Positions 1 through 8,166 of a stretch of DNA of 64,000 nucleotides are shown in pieces. Position 1 is the stretch's first letter, and every line of letters starts with the position of its first letter. The stretch lies in assembly GCA_025517525.1 (NCBI GenBank), contig JAOPJZ010000003.1, forward strand, positions 1-64,000. Direction: 5' to 3'. Position numbers and translations under genes: made by a program. Source of the DNA: Natronosalvus hydrolyticus. GTDB lineage: Archaea > Halobacteriota > Halobacteria > Halobacteriales > Natrialbaceae. Below the pieces are notes generated by a model. That model was not told where the DNA came from and made no database searches. It saw only the letters and a list, made by a program, of their open reading frames with translations.

Positions 1-110
1 ACGATTCTAGCTCGGCCTCTCCAGGTGCCTCGATGCGCTAAACTAGAACGGATGGTGTGTCAGACACTAATAACGATTCGTGTGGCTGTTACGGACCTTC
101 GAGGGACTCG

Positions 111-872
111 TTACCAGTCGAGTTCGACCTGTGTGCCCCGTGCTCGACATCGCTCGAGGGCGTGTTTTGCCGCGTACCCGGCGTCGTGTGCGCTTTCACC
201 CCTTCCGACGCCGACCTGGAGGGCCACGTCGACCTCCGACTGGACGTGCTCGATAGCATCGACATAGTCCGCACGCTCGAGGTCGGGGCAGACGACGATG
301 ATGTTGTCGCCGCCGACGAAAAACGAGAGGCTGTCGTGGGCGTGGCGCATGTAGCGCATGAGTGAGGCGTAGCCCTGTTCGATCTCGATGAAACTGTCGA
401 ATGCGTTGAGTTCGTCGGTGTACTCGCCAGTGGCGTCGATGACGTCGAAGTGAGCGATCTGGAGGTCCTCGGCCGTTCGATACGCAGTATCGATGGTCCG
501 GCCATCCAGGATTTCGCGCCGGTTTTCGTCCTGGGCGCTGCCGGCATCCTGAATCAACGAGGTGGCGTCAGAGAGCGCCTGTGCCGGCGTCGTCCCCGTT
601 GCAACGCCGAGACTGAGCGTGACTGGATAGCGGTTCCCCACCGACTCCTGTAACAGCCGATGATCCTCGAGGTCGAGGCCGTTGGTCACGGCGATCATGT
701 TGTCAAAGCGAGTAAAGAAAACGTAGCCGTTCCGGTTGCCGACAAACTGGGAGATGTCGGCGTACAGTCGCGACTGGAGGGTCTGTAGATCCGCCTCGCG
801 TCGCGGCTCCGGCGTCACCGTCCACGGCCCGTAGTTGTCGATCTGAACCAGTGTCACCTGCGTGTTCGTCAC
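111..872 (-). CDS. gch3: GTP cyclohydrolase III (archaeal GTP cyclohydrolase IIa)
   Basis: The 253-residue protein matches archaeal GTP cyclohydrolase III, which hydrolyses GTP to the formylamino-pyrimidine phosphate used early in riboflavin and F420 synthesis in the cytosol. The diagnostic N-terminal stretch QIDNYGPWT (about residues 10-18) is present. The family's two half-domains are visible as the related blocks FFTRFDNM (about 52-59) and FFVGGDNI in the second half; the aspartates in them fit the metal/nucleotide site. Length is normal for the family. The start is GTG at 872, with a TATA-like box about 27 bases upstream, so the transcript is probably leaderless. It stands alone, with no riboflavin genes beside it. 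Assignment is secure from the motifs. Confidence 0.93.
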   Translation of the reverse strand: MTNTQVTLVQIDNYGPWTVTPEPRREADLQTLQSRLYADISQFVGNRNGYVFFTRFDNMIAVTNGLDLEDHRLLQESVGNRYPVTLSLGVATGTTPAQALSDATSLIQDAGSAQDENRREILDGRTIDTAYRTAEDLQIAHFDVIDATGEYTDELNAFDSFIEIEQGYASLMRYMRHAHDSLSFFVGGDNIIVVCPDLERADYVDAIEHVQSEVDVALQVGVGRGESAHDAGYAAKHALERCRARGTQVELDW

Positions 873-898
873 GGTAATGTTTCGTTTCGATCGATATC

Positions 899-906
899 GT
901 ATAAGC
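899..906 (-). promoter_or_regulatory. TATA-like box of the GTP cyclohydrolase III gene
   Basis: On the minus strand the sequence reads GCTTATAC, with its near edge 27 bases before the GTG start. This is the spacing expected for a leaderless haloarchaeal transcript. Confidence 0.5.
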
Positions 907-1051
907 GATACGCAATCCAGATCTGAGATGGGGCTCGAGAATCCGTCTCGCCAGACCAGCGAGCCGGTACTCTGTGTGGCCTATGCAGCCCACCAGACCA
1001 CAGCGACGATGAGAGAATCAAACCGCAAAAGCACCGAAAGCGACCCTTCGA

Positions 1052-1372
1052 TTAGGCCGATTTCTGCTCGGGGTTCGAACCGACCGGATGGTAGTCCCAG
1101 AAGTTCCCTTTCCGCATCGCAGCACCGACAGCCTTGTGCATGTCGACGATGGTTTCGAACTCATCGGGTTCGACGTACTCGAAGATTTCACGCAGAGCGA
1201 CGACCGACTGGTAATTGATTCGAATCGGTTCGTCACCGTGGGCCTCGACAAAGGCATCTCGCTCGAGCGGGAAGTCCTCGTCCTCGTCGACTTTCTTGGC
1301 GATGACCGCCATATCGAACTTGCGCATTCCCTCGCTGCCTTCGTCCCCGTCGGGATCGTGTGGCCAGTCCAT
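1052..1372 (-). CDS. DUF5785-type small conserved haloarchaeal protein
   Basis: This 106-residue acidic protein begins MDWPHDPDGDEGSEG and ends with a conserved-looking NFWDYHPVGSNPE segment. It resembles the uncharacterised haloarchaeal family DUF5785. No catalytic motif, membrane segment or signal is visible, so I assign no function. An upstream in-frame codon would lengthen it to 1456. I chose the ATG at 1372 because residue 1 then starts the conserved part and a TATA-like GCTTTTGC lies about 24 bases upstream. It is monocistronic, on the same strand as the cyclohydrolase gene. Confidence 0.75.
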   Translation of the reverse strand: MDWPHDPDGDEGSEGMRKFDMAVIAKKVDEDEDFPLERDAFVEAHGDEPIRINYQSVVALREIFEYVEPDEFETIVDMHKAVGAAMRKGNFWDYHPVGSNPEQKSA

Positions 1373-1976
1373 ACCCGAAGGTGTGGGTGGGTGGCGCAAA
1401 AGCGTTACTGTCCAACCCAAGGATTCATTCGAGTCAGCCTCGGTGCCTCGGGACACCGAACACGGTACTCGAGTGTTTCAGTCCGGTCGTCCTGTACCGA
1501 ACGCCATGTTTAAACTGGTTTGAGTTTATTAAAAACTTACCCAACTTCGAAACGGGCGCTAACGAAGTGTCACCGGTTGCGTCTTCTAGTAGGGGGCGTA
1601 AATAGACACATAGACCCCATTTACCGGGTTTGTTCGGATTCTCAAGCGAATAATGGCTCACGGGAACCGACCCTCCACAGCGAAGAAAGGGAAGTCGGGT
1701 AATAAAGGCATAGAACGGTGAGAATCAGCCATCATATTCTGCAGAATGTGTTAGCCGATTCCAGAAAAAATACCAAATTTATGTTGTTAAACATATATAG
1801 AATTCTTAAATAAAACTTTTTCATATTTATTAATTACGGTGCTTCGGGGTACCGACCGATCACCACCTGTCCGACCACAGAAACCGGTACACACGAATAC
1901 ATCGAACTCGAACACGTCACTATGAACGCAAACACGGTAGGACCGAAGGCAGGTCGCGAACCACGGAGGGCCAACG
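1373..1976. other. 604-bp intergenic region with small hairpins and an AT-rich tract
   Basis: I find no convincing gene here. The stretch at about 1735-1850 is strikingly AT-rich for this genome. Two look-alike short hairpins are present, CGGTG/CACCG at 1441-1458 and CGGT/ACCG at 1837-1854, each with a CTCGGG- or TTCGGG-type loop. The last 30 bases hold the ribosome binding site of the next gene. Confidence 0.5.
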
Positions 1977-2573
1977 ATGCCAACTAAGGTGGCCCGCCTG
2001 CTCGAGGAAGAACCTCTCGAGGACCTCGGCCTCGAACTCGAGCAACGGTGGCTGGGTGAGGGGTACGAACGGGAAAGCCTGCGGGCACTCGCCAGGCGGT
2101 TCAACGTCCGACTCCTCGAGGAACGTCTCTCACAGGCCGGTCAGTCGCCGCTGGACGGTGAAGCCGAAAACACGTATCGACTGCTCACCGACGACGACGT
2201 CAGTGCCGGGATGCGGATCCAGGCAGAACGGGAACTCGAACGTGCGGGCATCGACGTCGATAGGTTACGATCCTCGTTCGTCTCCCATCAGGCGATTCAC
2301 ACCTACTTGACGACCGACCGTGAACTCGAAGGGCCGGGGAACGAGACCTCTCCGGAAGAACGACTCGAGAAGGATACGGACTCGATTCAACGACTCTCGA
2401 GTCGGCTCGCGGCCGTCGCCGAAGATACCATCGAGCGACACGCGGGTTCGGGCTCTCTCGAGGACGAATCCGTCTCCGTCCTCGTCGACGTGAACGTCCT
2501 GTGTGAAGCCTGTGGGGAACAACACGACGTCCGGACATTCCTCGAGGAAGGCGGTTGTGGCTGCCAGGAATGA
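1977..2573 (+). CDS. rdfA: RdfA family protein (rod-determining factor-like)
   Basis: The 198-residue protein matches the haloarchaeal RdfA family, whose Haloferax member is needed for rod-shaped cells. The family-typical core NTYRLLTDDDVSAG (about residues 62-75), followed by RxQAxRELExxGID and FVSHQAIHTYL, is present. The C-terminus carries CEAC...CGC, a probable metal-binding cysteine cluster. The N-terminal CxxC seen in the paralogue at 25391 is absent here. A strong Shine-Dalgarno sequence GGAGG (1965-1969) lies 7 bases before the ATG. An Sph-type SMC-like gene follows 93 bases downstream, a pairing seen in other haloarchaea. Function in this species is inferred from the family only. Confidence 0.85.
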   Translation: MPTKVARLLEEEPLEDLGLELEQRWLGEGYERESLRALARRFNVRLLEERLSQAGQSPLDGEAENTYRLLTDDDVSAGMRIQAERELERAGIDVDRLRSSFVSHQAIHTYLTTDRELEGPGNETSPEERLEKDTDSIQRLSSRLAAVAEDTIERHAGSGSLEDESVSVLVDVNVLCEACGEQHDVRTFLEEGGCGCQE

Positions 2574-2644
2574 ACAGCCACAAGTACGGACGGTGTGGTC
2601 AGTCTCGGATCGGACGGCACAACTGCCCCCGATTCGATATAACC

Positions 2645-2650
2645 ATATAA
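2645..2650 (+). promoter_or_regulatory. TATA-like box before the sph gene
   Basis: ATATAA lies about 25 bases before the ATG at 2676. This suggests a separate, leaderless promoter for the SMC-like gene and favours 2676 over the ATG at 2667. Confidence 0.5.
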
Positions 2651-2675
2651 GTAGATCCCCCACCAAATGCCCCCA

Positions 2676-4610
2676 ATGAGTACTCCGAAAACGACGATAC
2701 GCCCGACGGTAACCGTCAAAAATATCGGCGGTATCGACAGCTCGACGGTCGAACTTACGGACGGCGTCAACGTTCTCACCGGGAAAAACGCAACCAACAG
2801 AACCTCGTTCCTGCGGTCGATTATGGCCGCACTCGGCAGCGACAAAGCCTCGCTCAAAGGCGATGCCGATGAGGGATACGTCCGACTGACGATCGACGGT
2901 GAAACCTACGAACGCCGATTCGAACGGCGAAACGGTACCGTCGTCACCAGCGGGAACCCCTACCTCGAGGACCCGACGCTCGCGAACCTCTTTGCGTTCT
3001 TGCTCGAGTCGAACGCCGCCCGTCAGGCGGTCACCCAGCAACGAAACCTCCGTGACGTCATCATGCGTCCGATCGACGTCGACGAAATCGAAGCGCAAAT
3101 CCAGACGACCACTGCAGAGAAGCGAAAGCTGGACCAGGAACTCGAACGGTTAGAAGAGACGAAATCGACGCTGCCATCGCTCGAATCCCGAAAACGCTCG
3201 CTAGAAGACGAGATCGAAGCGACCGAAGAGGAACTGGAGACGGCCCGTGCAGAACTCGAGGAAGCCCGTACTGAACGGGAACCCGATGACGAGGCGGTCG
3301 ACGAGAAACTGGACGAACTTCAGCGCGCGCGAAACGAGCTCGAGGAAACCCGATTCCAGCAAGAAACCGAGCGACAAAGCATCGAAACCCTGGAAGACGA
3401 ACTCGAGGAACTCCGGGAAGACCTCGAGGAGCTACCGAGCAGTCTCGAAACCGATCCGGACGCCCTCGAGACCGAACTCGAAGAGTTGCGTGAACGCCGG
3501 TCGGCGATCGACGCCGAGACGACGAAACTCCAGAGCATCATCCAGTTCAACGAGGAAATGCTCGAGGGAACGAACCAGGAGATCACAGCTGCCCTCACTG
3601 ACGAGGAAGCGGCCTCAGTCACCGACAAGTTAGTCGAATCCGACGACGAAGTGGTCTGCTGGACCTGTGGCTCGTCCGTTGAACGGGCACAGATCGAGGC
3701 GACAATCGATCGATTACGTTCCCTCCGTGAAGAGAAAGTTCACGAGCGAAATCAGCTTCGTCAGCAGATCGACGACCGAAAATCGACCATCGAAAACGCA
3801 CGCTCGATTACCGACCGTCGCCAGCGGCTAACTGAACGCGTCGACAAAACTGAGACGGAGATCAAAACGCGCACGGAGCGGCTCGAGACGCTCGAAGAGC
3901 AGGAGGAAACGCTCGAAGAGCGAGTCGAAACCCTCGAGGAAACCGTCAGCGAACTCGAAACCGAAAGCGAGGACGAAACCCTCGATCAACAAAAAACCGT
4001 CACAGAACTCGAGTTCCGACTCGAACGAAAACGCGACGAGCTCGCGGACGTCGAAGCCGATATCGAAGACGCGGAAGATGCGGCCGACCGAATCGAAGAC
4101 GTTCGTGACGGACGCGATGCGGCCGCCGAACGCCTCACCGAATTGCGAACGCGTATCGACCGCATCGAAGAGGAGGCCGTCGACGCGTTCAACGAGCACA
4201 TGGCCTCGGTGCTTGAGGTACTCGAGTACGAGAACATCGAACGGATCTGGATCGAACAGACCGAACAGAGAGTGAAAGAGGGACGTCGACGTGTCGAGCA
4301 GACCGTGTTCGAACTCCACATCGTTCGCCAGACCGAAGACGGACAGACCTACGAGGACACCATCGAACACCTGAGCGAAAGCGAGCGAGAGGTGACCGGG
4401 CTGGTCTTCGCTCTCGCCGGCTACCTCGTCCACGACGTGTACGAGACGGTGCCGTTCATGTTACTCGACTCGCTCGAAGCAATCGATTCGAACCGTATCG
4501 CGCGACTCATCAATTACTTCAGCGAGTACGCGGACACGCTCGTCACGGCGTTGCTCCCCGAGGATGCGGCTGCGCTCGACGACGAGTATCGGCGCGTGAC
4601 GTCCATCTGA
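2676..4610 (+). CDS. sph: Archaea-specific SMC-related protein (Sph)
   Basis: This 644-residue protein has the plan of a small SMC/Rad50-like ATPase. The N-terminal head carries a P-loop-like GKNATNRTSF (about residues 36-45). A long Glu/Arg-rich coiled coil follows (about 135-530), interrupted near its middle by CWTC (about 328-331), placed like the zinc hook of Rad50. The C-terminal head has a hydrophobic Walker-B-like PFMLLDSLEAID. The spacing matches haloarchaeal Sph proteins. It lies directly downstream of rdfA. I infer a role in chromosome or cell-envelope organisation linked to RdfA, but only the architecture is seen. An alternative ATG three codons upstream (2667) exists. Confidence 0.87.
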   Translation: MSTPKTTIRPTVTVKNIGGIDSSTVELTDGVNVLTGKNATNRTSFLRSIMAALGSDKASLKGDADEGYVRLTIDGETYERRFERRNGTVVTSGNPYLEDPTLANLFAFLLESNAARQAVTQQRNLRDVIMRPIDVDEIEAQIQTTTAEKRKLDQELERLEETKSTLPSLESRKRSLEDEIEATEEELETARAELEEARTEREPDDEAVDEKLDELQRARNELEETRFQQETERQSIETLEDELEELREDLEELPSSLETDPDALETELEELRERRSAIDAETTKLQSIIQFNEEMLEGTNQEITAALTDEEAASVTDKLVESDDEVVCWTCGSSVERAQIEATIDRLRSLREEKVHERNQLRQQIDDRKSTIENARSITDRRQRLTERVDKTETEIKTRTERLETLEEQEETLEERVETLEETVSELETESEDETLDQQKTVTELEFRLERKRDELADVEADIEDAEDAADRIEDVRDGRDAAAERLTELRTRIDRIEEEAVDAFNEHMASVLEVLEYENIERIWIEQTEQRVKEGRRRVEQTVFELHIVRQTEDGQTYEDTIEHLSESEREVTGLVFALAGYLVHDVYETVPFMLLDSLEAIDSNRIARLINYFSEYADTLVTALLPEDAAALDDEYRRVTSI

Positions 4611-4754
4611 GTGGCTTCCCGAATCCGAACATTCCCGGTCGGTATCTGCGGAGGGAAGGAGACCGTCGAAACTACTTTTGATTAGGTAGTGTTTTAATAC
4701 AAATGCTGTAAATAGAGGCAAGGCTGCCGTCGCACACAGCCGACATCCTAGGGC

Positions 4755-6092
4755 TTACGTGTCCGGACGGCACGCTTGAGTCAGTAAGGAAACGGGAACG
4801 GCCGCGGGCTCTCGAACGGTCTCCCAGGCCTCGAGTGCGCGCTCCTCGCCCAGTGTGGGTGCGGCAAGCGACCGGAACTTCTCGCGCAGTTGGGCTTCGG
4901 TGATGGGTCGTTCGCCCCCACCGCGAGCCTGTGTGACGGTCCGAGTGTGTTCCCTCCCGTCCTCTAGCGTCATTGTGACTCGAGCGCCCCGCGAGTCTGG
5001 TAACGCATCGATAAACGGCTGGGTTGCCTCGACGGAGACTCGCTCTGCGAGTGTCCACGTCTCGTCAGTGATGGCCACAGGTTCGAACGCCGCTTTCCCC
5101 GAATCGCCGTTGCGTAGCCGGGTGGCGACGGCAAACGGAATCGAGAACTTCGCCTCGAGGCGGGTCGTCGGGTTCGCCTCGGTGAGCGTTGCGGCGGCCG
5201 GATACGTTTCCACGGTGACCGAGGAAACGGCGTCCGGTTGGATGGACTCGCTCTCGAGTAGGTCCTCGAGCGCATCAAGCGTCGGATGCGTGTACCGACA
5301 GGCAGCGTGAACTTTGAAGTACCCGCTGGTGATCTCCCAGCGGTCGCCGAGCGTCTCGACGGGCGCCGGATCGACGCCTTCGGCGGTGATTCCCTCGAGA
5401 TGGCGACTGATGCCGTCCTCGAGGCCGGTGAATCCGGCGGCTGCCTGTTCGACGGCAAAGAGTGCAGCTGGGGCGTTCATCGCGGCGTAGGTGTCCCGGA
5501 CGGTGGCTCCCTCGAGTGCCGCTTCGAACCGGGTGTGCTGGGCGTGATTGGCCGCAATACGGAGTGCGTTGGTCGTCTGGGATCGGTCGAGATTCGTCGC
5601 GTGAGCGACGGCGGCCGCCGCTCCGACGACTCCCCAGACGCCGTGTGGGTGATAGCCGTCAGCCAGCGGCGTGCATCCTCGAGCGATCCTAACTGCGGTT
5701 TCGTAGCCCGCAACGAACGCAGTGACGAAGGCTTCACCCGACAGGTCGTCGCGTTCGGCCACAGCGAGCACCGCCGGGAGCACGTGAATTGACGGGTGAC
5801 CGGCGGCTAGTTTGTGTCCTTCGTCGAGTTCGAGCACGACGCCAGCGATGCCGTTACAGAGTGCGCCACGATTCACCGGGAGCTGCACGTCGGTTCCAAG
5901 AACTGAGACCGGGCCTGCTTCGGTTCGGTGATACCGGTCACTGAGGCTGTGGACGGGTTCGGTCGAGGCGCCCCCAACGATCGCGCCAAACGTGTCTGCA
6001 ACGACGAGCCCAACTCGGTCACGCACGTCGGCCGGTAACTCGTCGTAGGTGAGCTGCGTCGTAAACGACGCGATAGCATTGGCGAGCGTCAT
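4755..6092 (-). CDS. MmgE/PrpD family protein, last gene of the liv operon
   Basis: At 445 residues this is a full-length member of the MmgE/PrpD superfamily, which includes 2-methylcitrate dehydratase, cis-aconitate decarboxylase and iminodisuccinate epimerase. Family landmarks are LELDEGHKLAAGHPS (about residues 88-102), the HPHGVWG region, the YFKVHAACRYTHPTLDAL block near 270 and the AKFSIPFAVA segment near 320. Its start overlaps the LivM stop by 4 bp, so it is translationally coupled to an ABC transporter operon. That context suggests it acts on the imported compound. Superfamily membership does not fix the substrate. A second, divergent member lies at 13970. Confidence 0.85.
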   Translation of the reverse strand: MTLANAIASFTTQLTYDELPADVRDRVGLVVADTFGAIVGGASTEPVHSLSDRYHRTEAGPVSVLGTDVQLPVNRGALCNGIAGVVLELDEGHKLAAGHPSIHVLPAVLAVAERDDLSGEAFVTAFVAGYETAVRIARGCTPLADGYHPHGVWGVVGAAAAVAHATNLDRSQTTNALRIAANHAQHTRFEAALEGATVRDTYAAMNAPAALFAVEQAAAGFTGLEDGISRHLEGITAEGVDPAPVETLGDRWEITSGYFKVHAACRYTHPTLDALEDLLESESIQPDAVSSVTVETYPAAATLTEANPTTRLEAKFSIPFAVATRLRNGDSGKAAFEPVAITDETWTLAERVSVEATQPFIDALPDSRGARVTMTLEDGREHTRTVTQARGGGERPITEAQLREKFRSLAAPTLGEERALEAWETVREPAAVPVSLLTQACRPDT

Positions 6093-7222
6093 TCGTTCGT
6101 CTCGGGTGCTGAATCGGCCATTTCCTCTTCCGTCTCGAGTTCACTGTCGTACGGGCCGTGCTCGTGTAACAACGACAGTAACCGACTCGGCCACGAGACG
6201 ACCCCCTTCGGACTGTACAGGACGATACCGATCAGGAGGATCCCGTAGACGATGTGATCGAAACCGGGGACGTCGACGCTTTGCCTGGCGAACTCACTGA
6301 ACGGGATCACGATGAAGGCACCGACGATCGGACCGATAACCGTGCCGACGCCGCCCACGATTGCGGGCAGGAGGACTTCGACGTTGATCAGGATATCGTA
6401 GACCGTTTCCGGCCGGATCGTATCGAAGTACATCGCCCAGAACGCGCCCGCCCAGGCGGTGAAGAACGCACTCACGGTGACGCCGAGCAGTTTGTAGCGG
6501 AACGTCGGGATACCGACAGCCGCGGCAGCGTTCTCATCCTCCCGAATCGCGAAGAGATACAGGCCAAGCCGTGACTCCTTGATCGCAAAGGAGACGACCG
6601 TAACGATCACCAGGAACGCCAGGATAATGTAGTAATACGGTAACGTCTCCTGGAACTGAAACGCCACCAGGCCGAATCCATCTGCGTATTCACGCGGCAG
6701 TGGTTTGAAGAAACCACTCGCGCCACCGAGCTGTGGCAGGGTGTTGAACGTAAATCGAAGCAGTTCGGCGAACGCGAGCGTCGCCAGCGCAAAGTAGTGT
6801 CCTCGAAGATCGTATCTGAAACAGAGGAGGCCGATGAGGAGTCCGTACAGTCCGGCAATCGTCGCGCCGATAATCATCCCGATCCACGGGTTGAGACTGT
6901 AGGTACTCAACAGCAAGATGGTCCCATAGGCACCGAGCCCGAAGAAAGCAGCATGCCCGAACGAGAACTGGCCCGTGTACCCTGACATCATGTTCCAGGA
7001 TTGAGCAGTGGTCGCCCAGACGAGCGTTATGACGAGCATGTGGACGCTCACCCAGCTGCCGAGACTGAACCCGAACGCATACAGGCCGAGGGTAAACGGT
7101 AATACGGCGAGCGCCAGGAAGATTACTGTCAAGATGGTTGGAACGCCATACCAGGCGCTGGTGAACGAACGGTATCGGAGTCGAGCCCCATCGAGACGCT
7201 GTGAGAAGCCATCGGTTGCCAT
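6089..7222 (-). CDS. livM: Branched-chain amino acid-type ABC transporter permease LivM
   Basis: The 377-residue protein has many hydrophobic segments starting near residue 30 and the LivM-type motif SGYTGQFSFGHAAFFGLGAYG (about residues 100-120). A second conserved region, NVEVLLPAIVGGVGTVIGP, lies near residue 287. It would form one half of the membrane channel with LivH. The charged C-terminal tail (ELETEEEMADSAPETNE) is typical of haloarchaea. The gene overlaps livH by one base and the following MmgE/PrpD gene by 4 bp. Substrate is unknown: Liv-type systems carry branched-chain amino acids but also amides, urea and aromatic or dicarboxylic acids. Confidence 0.92.
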   Translation of the reverse strand: MATDGFSQRLDGARLRYRSFTSAWYGVPTILTVIFLALAVLPFTLGLYAFGFSLGSWVSVHMLVITLVWATTAQSWNMMSGYTGQFSFGHAAFFGLGAYGTILLLSTYSLNPWIGMIIGATIAGLYGLLIGLLCFRYDLRGHYFALATLAFAELLRFTFNTLPQLGGASGFFKPLPREYADGFGLVAFQFQETLPYYYIILAFLVIVTVVSFAIKESRLGLYLFAIREDENAAAAVGIPTFRYKLLGVTVSAFFTAWAGAFWAMYFDTIRPETVYDILINVEVLLPAIVGGVGTVIGPIVGAFIVIPFSEFARQSVDVPGFDHIVYGILLIGIVLYSPKGVVSWPSRLLSLLHEHGPYDSELETEEEMADSAPETNE

Positions 7223-8160
7223 CAGGAACCACCTCCGAACAGCCCTTCAGGTTTTAACAGCAACACCAGGATGAATATCAGGAAGATCGCAATCTGATTA
7301 CCAGATCCTGGCAGGAAGAACTGGCCGAACACGTGAACGAACCCGATGATCATACCCCCGACGAGGGCACCGGGGAACGAACCCAGGCCCCCGAGAACGA
7401 CGATAACGAACGCGTTGATCAGGTACGTGTCCCCCAGGTGTGGATCGATCTGCTGAATAAACGGAATCACGGCACCGGCCAACCCGGCCAGTGCAGCACC
7501 GAGTCCGAACGTCAGATAATCGATTCGAGGCACATTGATTCCGACGTACTGGGCCGCCTCACGGTCGTCAGCCGTACCACGAATGGCTCTGCCCAGTTGT
7601 GTTCGCTGTAAGAACGCCCAGACGAGTACCACCGCGAGGATTGCGATAAGTAATGCGATCAGCTGTCCACCGGGCAACGCGACGCCGCCAATACCGACCG
7701 CTCCGAGGTTCAACACTCGAGATTGTGGATCGGCGGAAAACGTGATTTCGATGGCGCTGACGATGATCAACAACACACCGAACGTGACGATCAGTTGGTT
7801 TTCCTGTGGGGCGTCCATAATCGGTGCGATCGTTAATCGATGGATAGCGATACCGAGTACGAACAGCGCAACGACGGCGATAGGAATCGTCAGGAACGGA
7901 TTCAGGCCAACGGCTGTCGAGAGCCACCAGACGATGTACATGCCGACGACCATGAGCGCGCCATGGGCGAAATTGATCACGTCCATTACGCCGAAGATCA
8001 TCGTCAACCCGAGCGCGACTAGCCCGTAAATGCCACCGAGCAAAATCGCGAACGCGAGTAACTGCAGAAACGTCGACGGCCGAATAAAAGACGGCGACAG
8101 CTGGAGGGCTGTCACCGAATCCGCCATGACGAGCAGCAGACCGGAGATGCTGACACTCAT
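7222..8160 (-). CDS. livH: Branched-chain amino acid-type ABC transporter permease LivH
   Basis: This 312-residue permease shows the LivH signature GLTMIFGVMDVINFAHGAL near residue 51, six or more hydrophobic spans, and the GGLGSFPGALVGGMIIG region near residue 255. It pairs with LivM in the membrane. The gene starts 6 bp after the solute-binding protein stop, and its stop overlaps the livM start. An internal ATG at codon 12 (MADSVT) is an alternative start. I kept the upstream one because of the tight spacing to the preceding gene. Confidence 0.92.
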   Translation of the reverse strand: MSVSISGLLLVMADSVTALQLSPSFIRPSTFLQLLAFAILLGGIYGLVALGLTMIFGVMDVINFAHGALMVVGMYIVWWLSTAVGLNPFLTIPIAVVALFVLGIAIHRLTIAPIMDAPQENQLIVTFGVLLIIVSAIEITFSADPQSRVLNLGAVGIGGVALPGGQLIALLIAILAVVLVWAFLQRTQLGRAIRGTADDREAAQYVGINVPRIDYLTFGLGAALAGLAGAVIPFIQQIDPHLGDTYLINAFVIVVLGGLGSFPGALVGGMIIGFVHVFGQFFLPGSGNQIAIFLIFILVLLLKPEGLFGGGS

Positions 8161-8166
8161 CTGGGG

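Noticed and set aside
2265..3098. 277-codon minus-strand frame opposite rdfA and sph
   Set aside because: It covers the junction of two recognised genes and shows no domain.
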